Origin: Larix kaempferi
Lineage: Eukaryota > Streptophyta > Pinopsida > Pinales > Pinaceae
DNA length: 64,000 nt
Direction of reading: 5' to 3'
Assembly (NCBI GenBank): GCA_027924585.1
Contig: BSBM01000486.1
Coordinates: 47,198,001 to 47,262,000, forward strand
In this document: piece after piece, positions 58,033-64,000 of the stretch
Layout: every line of letters begins with the position of its first letter
How positions within the stretch are numbered: position 1 is the stretch's first letter
The notes under the pieces: model-generated
Told to the model about the DNA's origin: nothing
The model's database searches: none
What the model saw: the letters and a program-made list of their open reading frames with translations, nothing else
Program-made: the position numbers and the translations under genes

Positions 58033-59095
58033 AGGAGGGTCCTTCTGAACTACACCAAGCTTGTCTAGAAAATACTCAAACTTTACTCGAAACAGAGGTT
58101 TGGTCAATACATCAGCAACTTGTTCGTCAATGCTCACAAACTCGAGCTTGATAGCTCCTTTCTGCACCATATCCCGTATATAAAAATATCAGATCTTTAT
58201 GTGCTTTGAGTTATTATGGAACACTGGATTCTTATTCATATTGATACAACTCTGGTTGTCACACAGGATCACAGTGGGGTCCATCTCCAAGCCAAACAAT
58301 CCCGATAACAACTTTCGAAGCCATATCACTTCACAACTGGAAAGCAACAATATATTCCGCTTCAGCGATGCTGAGAGCCACACTAGACTGCTTCCTGCTA
58401 AACCACGAGATCATGGAAGATCCTATACAATAACATCCTCCCGATGTGCTCTTCCTGTCTGATACACTTCCTGCCCAATCAACATCTGTGTAGCCATACA
58501 AACTGAAGTCATGATCTCCAAGATAACATAGATCGAAGTCTGTCGTACCCTATAGGTACCTCATCACATGCTTTGCAGCTATCAGGTGAACACGCCTAGG
58601 TTCCTCTAGATACTGACTCAAGGTGTTCACAGCAAAGCATATATCTGGCCTGGTATACGTCAGATACATCAACGACCCAATAATCTGTCTGTACAGAGTC
58701 ACATCCAATAACTCTGATGAGTCATTAGCTAACAGCTTCAAGTTGGAATCCATGGGAGTGGTCATGTCCTTACATTCCAACATATCAAATACTTTCCCTA
58801 GTTGAGAAATATTCCTTCTGGGCCTTGCTATACTTCCAAACCTAGGAAGTAATGCATTAATCCGAGATCTTTCATCTCAAATTCTGTAGCTAGCTTCTTC
58901 TTGCTTTCCATGATCTGTTTCTCATTCCCTGTCAGAAAGAGATCATCCACATACAGTAATAGTATGACAGGTTCATCATCCATAACCTTGAGACAAAGGT
59001 TAGGATCAACTTTACTTTTGGTAAAGCCCAAGCTTGTCAAGAAGCTATCAATTCTCCCTCTGTGACTGAACATAATTCACACTCTGCATTGAGTG
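58033..59095 (-). pseudogene. Copia G RT C-terminal part and RNase H
   Basis: Minus-strand fragments in order: GRIDSFLTSLGFTKSKVDPN, catalytic LLLYVDDLFLTG, MHYFLGLEV, LYRQIIGSLMYLTYTRPDIC, AVNTLSQYL, AAKHVMRYL, then RNase H pieces (WLRKLLSGLF, CDNQSCINM, FHNNSKHIKI). YVDD is intact but frames shift several times. RT starts abruptly at the same residue as in B. Confidence 0.88.
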
Positions 59096-59537
59096 ATCTT
59101 CTGCATATCTATCTGTACCATATCTCGTCAGATGGTTCTACTGATATGAGCCTCAAGATCATTTGAACTTCTTGCATCCATCTAAGAGAAGAATGCCATC
59201 TATATATAGACACCATCTTCAACCTTGTAGCAAAGATTGAAGTCCGCATCACCCATGGTGATCATTAAGCTCATCAAATGACTATCGATCCTGGGTACTC
59301 GTACAGAGCTTTCTTCAATTGAATCCTGGGAGTTTTCTCGATTCGCACTTCTTCTTCAATTACATCATTAAGAGAACAGTCTTATCTAGCCACTTGGTGC
59401 AACCATCTTGTCATCATCCTCTTCCTCTTTCTAAGAGAATCTTCTAGCCATGAGCATTCTATAGTATGTTTGATTTGTAAGTCTTCTTGTTGAACATCCA
59501 TCACTTGTTCGGTGTTCATCATTCTTCGTGATCTTTC

Positions 59538-60735
59538 CTACAAATCAAAGTTAATTACATGATTAGTAATACTTCATAATCATCAAATCATGTTGACATG
59601 ATAAACTATTATGCATATAGATATGATTCACATAGTTATGCAACTATCTTGACCAATACTTTGGCACAACACTTTTCCATATCCTATATGCATACAGTGG
59701 TTATCTAGATGCCTTCCATCTCTACCAGAACATACTATCGAGAGCGTGCACAGCTCTCAGTATGTCAGCAAAGAGGTTTCATTCTAGACAAGCAACAATG
59801 GAATGTTTGTCCAACTTACCCATCATATGCATATTAGTAGTATACTGTTCAATGCTATATGAATGATTACACTATGCATGATATATTCTAGGAATACAAA
59901 TATGCATACAACTATTACAAGCAATATCATTATTTCAGAGATTCAAATAACAACTCAAATACTTATCTTTTATGTTTGTGTGGTTGCCTCCCGCTTGATC
60001 TCTATATGTCTTTGAACTTCTATTCATTCTATACCACTATGCATGCTTAAGTGTGCACTAGTGTCATCCTAATGATCTCATACATAAACATACATTCATT
60101 AGTATAATCTCAATCCTATCAAAACATTATGTATGGTCATGATCATTTCATACACAGGTATACTTACTTAAGATCCTAACACAAGGTAGGATTCTAACTT
60201 GATATAGGAAAACATACCTAGATTATCATGCTTGGTTATGTCTTAACATACCCAAACAATATCTTCCTTGTTCTCTTCAATGATTTACAGACCTTGTGCT
60301 AGAACCTGCATATCTCATAGGTTAAGCATATTAGAACAAAGTCATACATACCTCGTAAGAAGAGTTTCTATGCGATCCATGAATATGGATGAGTCTTTGT
60401 CTTCATGTCACCATGGTCATATGTTCTTGAACTAGAACTTTCATGATGTACCTTTCATGTTAGCGGACAACATCAACCTCATACAACACCATAGTGCATT
60501 AGTACAATCATATAACCCTAATCAATGAATGTCTTCTATCATTCACATGCATTCATACTTTTACTAGGGTGATAAGACAATTCTAAGATTAATCAAGATT
60601 GTACTAACCTCAATAATATGAAGACAAAGATATCATAAACTTAATCATTAACAGATTTCAACACATACCTATATCTCCTCAAGTCATACCTGTCAAGATT
60701 GCTTGTAGCATTCTTATGTAAGGCCTTAGCCTCTT
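59538..60735 (-). other. Intron/exon-like chain of copia G
   Basis: This is the minus-strand counterpart of 44050-45327 in B, aligned over most of its length and non-coding. The last segment runs from GT at 59962 to AG at 59539-59538 (425 nt) and carries TACTAAT and a tttgtag end. Upstream, donor-like gacagGTATGACTT, gagGTATGTATG and GGTATGTTA and acceptor-like gatatgcAG match B. Conservation of these marks while the rest drifts is notable. No protein similarity is seen. Confidence 0.6.
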
Positions 60736-60817
60736 CTCCCTCTAGGACTGGAACCTCTTCACTTATGTAAGTGTCCAACTCATTCTCTTTTAGCATTGAC
60801 CCAATCCACTTGATTTG
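60713..60817 (-). pseudogene. Copia G gag N-terminal fragment joined at a splice-like junction
   Basis: In element sense the leader ...caaatcaagtg is joined directly to gattgggtcaatgctaaaag, reading WIGSMLKENELDTYISEEV and then EAKALHKN. In A the same two sequences are separated by 8381-8493, which begins GTAAGT and ends TATAG and contains the gag start codon. Gag is then lost after about 35 codons. Confidence 0.7.
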
Positions 60818-60959
60818 CTGAAAACTGGATCTGGAGCTGGATTAGGGTTTGTTAGAGAAACCCTAAAAATTCAAACTTTGAATTTCAAACTTCTGAAAGG
60901 ATAGAAAGATGCGCCTTGCTAAGCTGATCAAGCTGGTATACTCAAAATTTGAAAACTCC

Positions 60960-61600
60960 AAAGTTTCACCCCTCAAAATTGCTTTTGAAACTTTCGGATT
61001 CACCGGGCAGGACCCCGAATTAGGGTTTGAGTTTCCCGGAGCTTCACCCAGCCAAAAGGTTCGATCCAAAGCTCTAAAATTCGATTTTTCCAAGGAGATT
61101 CCAGCCATGGTCTTTGATTTCAGGAATTCCAATTTTTGCAGAAACCCTAATTTCTGGATTTCCTAAACAGGACCCCAAACTACGGTTTGATTTTCCCGGA
61201 GCTTCACCCAACCAAAAAGTTCGATCCAAAGCTCTAAATTTTGGATTTTCCAAGGAGCTTCCAGCCATGGTCTTAGATTTCATAAATTCCATTTTTTTTT
61301 GCAGAAACCCTAATTTTCGGATTTAGTAGATAGGACCCCAAACTAGGGTTTGATTTTCCCGGAGCTTCACCCAACCAAAAAGTTCGATCTTGGTCTCTAA
61401 ACTTCAATTTTTCCAAGGAGCTTCCAGACCCTAATTTCTAGATTTACTGGACATGACCCCAAACTAAGGTTTGATTTTCCTAGAGCTTCACCCAACCAAA
61501 AAGTTCGATCTTTGTCTCAAAACTTTGATTTTTCTGAGGAGCATCCAGCCATGGACTCAGATTCCAAAAATTTCAATTTTCTCTGAAACCCTAATTTTTA
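60960..61600 (-). repeat. Leader repeats of copia G, about four units of 120-160 bp
   Basis: ggaccccaaacta, ttttcccggagcttcaccca and aaaagttcgatc recur, with unit anchors at about 61012, 61169, 61332 and 61455. A and F each have one such unit and B at least two. Confidence 0.88.
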
Positions 61601-61765
61601 GGTCAAAAACTAAAAATGCTCAGAATTGAATTTTGTCTCGACAGAAAGATGTGCCTTGCTGAGGAGAGTCAATATAGCGTCTTGCCTTTCAATATCTGTG
61701 GAGAGAAACCCAAAAAACAAGAAGCCCTAGCTTCCGCAACTGCACAGTGTCTTCTTCTCAGGTTA

Positions 61766-61777
61766 GCTATGATACCA
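61766..61777 (-). promoter_or_regulatory. Primer binding site of copia G
   Basis: In element sense TGGTATCATAGC is one mismatch from the tRNA-Met site used by A, B and F. It abuts the 5' LTR. Confidence 0.85.
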
Positions 61778-62381
61778 TGTTAAGATTTAATATGCTAAGA
61801 CAAAAAATATCAGCATTGCATTTCATTTCATAGTAATAACATATACAGGATCACTGAAAGAACAACAAGCACAACATAAACACAAGAGACACAGATTTAT
61901 CCTGGGAAACCCTCATGGGGTAGAAAACCCAACAAAGCTTCCTCAATATAGATGATCAACAATACAGAGGTGTATATCCCAAACATGAGCTCCTTCTCCT
62001 CCATAGCAGATCTCTCTCTCTCACCTATGCGCCATTCACAAGTGAGTGAATAATGAGTGAGTGTGTTAAATGAGGAACACACCTCCTCTATTTATACACA
62101 ACTCCGACTTGACCTTTACACTAACTAGGTCAGCCCCAACTTAACCATTTAACATAATGTGACAGGGCCAACCCCACTAGGGTGGTCTAATAACTCGTTA
62201 ACCTACATGACTGATATAGGGTCGACCCCCACTAGGGAAGTCTAATAACCCAAGTCACCACATTTTGCATAGAGGAATAAAACATCTCCGGATATATAAT
62301 AAGGTCTTCACGGAGGAATGAAACATCTCCAGAATAATAAAGTACAAATATAATATTCTTAGAAGTTACAATATTTCAACA
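61778..62381 (-). repeat. 5' LTR of copia G
   Basis: This 604-bp partner of 55636-56239 has its TATA box at 62098-62106 (ctatttata on plus). It is followed by the target duplication TGAAG. Confidence 0.92.
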
Positions 62382-64000
62382 TGAAGAGTATGCAAAGGGT
62401 GTGCTCAAGGGAAGATTACGAACCCATTTCCAAGTAGCGACAACAAAGCAAAAGGTATTCTGGATACCATTCATTCAGACATTTGTGGACCAATGTCCAC
62501 CACCTCTCTAAGCGGGTATGAATATTATGCATCCTTCATTGATGATTATTCTCAGAAAACCTGGATTTACTTTCTAAAGAATAAGAATGAAGTCTTTGAA
62601 AAGTTTAAATTGTTCAAGGCGCTCGTAGAGAATCTTTCTGAAAAGAAGATTAAGATCCTGAGATCAGACAATGGCGGGGAATATACCTCAGGGGATTTCA
62701 AATATTTCTATAAACAAGCAGGGATTAAGGGGGAGCTCATTGTTCCTTATAATCCACAACAGAATGGTGTAGCCAAAAGGAAGAACATAAAGATCATAGA
62801 AGCAGTGAAGGTTATGATCTACGATCAAGACTTACCCATGCATCTATAGGCAGAAGCTGCCAGAACCGTAGTCTATGTACAGAACAAGATCTCCCATAGT
62901 GCTCTTGGAAACAAGACCCCTGAAGAGATGTTCACCAGGAAGAAGCCTGAAGTCAATCATATGAAGATATTTGGATGTCCGGTGTTCATCCACATTCCAA
63001 AGGAGAAGAGATCGAAACTAGAGCCTTTAGGGAAGAAGGGAATATTTGTGGGTTATAGTGAGAAATCTAAGGCTTACCGCATATACATCCTAGGTTTTCG
63101 TCAGATCGAGATTAGTTGGGATGTCACATTTGATGAAGACACAACCTTCAACAAGTCTAAGAAGACTCATGAGGATGAAGAGGAGAAAGAGGCTCCCAGA
63201 GTTGAAGAACCAACCAAAGAACCAATCCCAAATATTGAAGGGGATCCTATTCCATAGGATCATGACATGACAGAACCACAGAGACCTGAGGAGATATCTC
63301 ATAAAGAGATCTCTCAAAAGAGAAGACCATCCTAGGCACTCGAATTAATCGAAGATGCAGGAAAGTATGGTGCCTTAGAAGGATCCAGTAGAGATATCAA
63401 GAGACCAAGGCCATACTCCAGCTATGTAGCCGTGATGTGCAATCTTGTTGAAGAAGAACCAACTTGTTTTGAAGAAGCAGTAAAGAAGAAAGAATGGCTG
63501 GATGCCATGAATGAGGAATATCAGTCCATTATCAAGAATGATGTTTGGGATGTGGTACCAAGACCGAAGGACAAATCGGTTGTTTCATCAAAATGGATCT
63601 TCAAAACAAAACATTCAGCAGACGAAAGCATTGAAAAGTACAAGGCAAGATTCGTAGCCCGGGGATTCTCGCAAAAGGAAGGAATTGACTATGAGGATAC
63701 TTTTGCCCCGGTAGCCAGATATACTTCGATTAGAACCATTCTTGCCTTGGCAGCCAAGATGAAATGGCAGCTACATCAGATGGATGTGAAGACAACTTTC
63801 CTGAATGGAAATATAGAAGAGGAAGTATATATAAAGCAACCAAAAGGATTTGAATTAAAAGATAATAAGTCACATGTATGCAGGTTGAAGAAAGCACTAT
63901 ATGGGTTGAAGCAAGCTCCCAGAGCATGGTATGGGAGAATTGACAGCTTCTTGATGAGATTGGGATTTACCAAGAGTAAAGCGGACTCTAATATTTATTA
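62382..64000 (+). pseudogene. Copia F integrase and RT N-terminal part, to the window edge
   Basis: It resumes after G at the integrase zinc finger and core: SDICGPMSTTSLSGYEYY, FIDDYSQKTWIYFLK, RSDNGGEYTSGDF. The third catalytic residue is altered, since NGVAKRKN replaces NGVAERKN. KIFGCPVFIHIPKEKRSKL and an acidic linker follow. RT then begins with DVWDVVPRPKDKSVVSSKWI, EKYKARFVARGFSQKEGIDY, the first catalytic Asp in QMDVKTTFLNG, and ALYGLKQAPRAWY. Stops lie at 62847, 63255 and 63333. No intron-like spacer separates integrase and RT, unlike A, B and G. YVDD lies beyond the window. Confidence 0.9.

Larger units (their letters stand above)
55636..62381 (-). mobile_element. Copia G, non-autonomous, nested in F
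   Basis: It is bounded by 604-bp LTRs (55636-56239 and 61778-62381) and the target duplication TGAAG. On the minus strand it has a primer site, repeated leader, short gag fragment, intron/exon-like chain, RT C-terminal part with RNase H, internal polypurine tract, minisatellites and polypurine tract. Protease and integrase are absent. The plan is the same as in B. The LTRs differ at many sites (about ten in the first 80 bp), so insertion is older than A. Confidence 0.92.
53261..64000 (+). mobile_element. Copia F, 5' part, split by G and running off the window
   Basis: It comprises a 5' LTR (53261-53760), primer site, leader, gag, protease, integrase and the start of RT, in copia order. G is inserted in the integrase N-terminus (target duplication TGAAG at 55631-55635 and 62382-62386). 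F is the closest thing here to an autonomous relative of A, B and G, but gag and pol have about ten stops. Its 3' end is not in the window. Confidence 0.9.

Overview
The window looks like intergenic DNA from a large plant nuclear genome. It is almost entirely LTR retrotransposons inserted into one another. I see no complete host gene, tRNA, rRNA or CRISPR array. Plant origin rests on Tat-type and chromodomain Ty3/gypsy elements, plant Ty1/copia elements with an initiator-tRNA-Met primer site, and tRNA-Asp- and Tat-type primer sites. The very long LTRs and deep nesting would suit a conifer or other big-genome vascular plant, but the species is inference.

Layout. (1) 1-2489 is the reverse strand of a long gypsy LTR that runs off the left edge. 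(2) 4439-5640 is a tRNA-Met primer site followed by one broken gag-like reading frame with a coiled coil, a G-patch and two CCHC knuckles, and no pol. (3) 7244-26620 is copia element A (+), with 608-bp LTRs differing at one base that I noticed and target duplication GCATG. It is split by gypsy/Tat element H (10040-22172, -; target duplication CTTGG). (4) 27236-53177 is chromovirus E (+). Its pol is interrupted by D (30368-42237), a gypsy element with a 4.2-kb LTR and gag/protease but no RT. D's 3' LTR is in turn interrupted by copia B (42238-49604). A deletion then joined the end of B directly to E pol. (5) 53178-53260 is the start of a second E copy in tandem. (6) 53261-64000 is copia F (+), which runs off the right edge and is split by copia G (55636-62381, -; target duplication TGAAG).

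How the parts relate. A, B, F and G are relatives. F keeps the ordinary gag-PR-IN-RT order but has many stops. A lacks the N-terminal part of RT and carries an intron-like spacer there, yet it inserted recently, so it was probably mobilised in trans. B and G have lost nearly everything from gag to the middle of RT. In its place they share about 1.3 kb of intron/exon-like non-coding sequence, a second polypurine tract and long 3' minisatellites. Relative to A, G lacks exactly one GT-AG interval around the gag start codon, as if it descends from a spliced RNA.

The most unusual items are the G-patch gag-only element, the splice-marked non-autonomous copia family (A/B/G), and element H, which has an extra CCHC knuckle after its protease, a C9 tract at the gag/protease boundary and a GC-rich repeat where its integrase core should be. 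All assignments are by eye from motifs; no database search was run.
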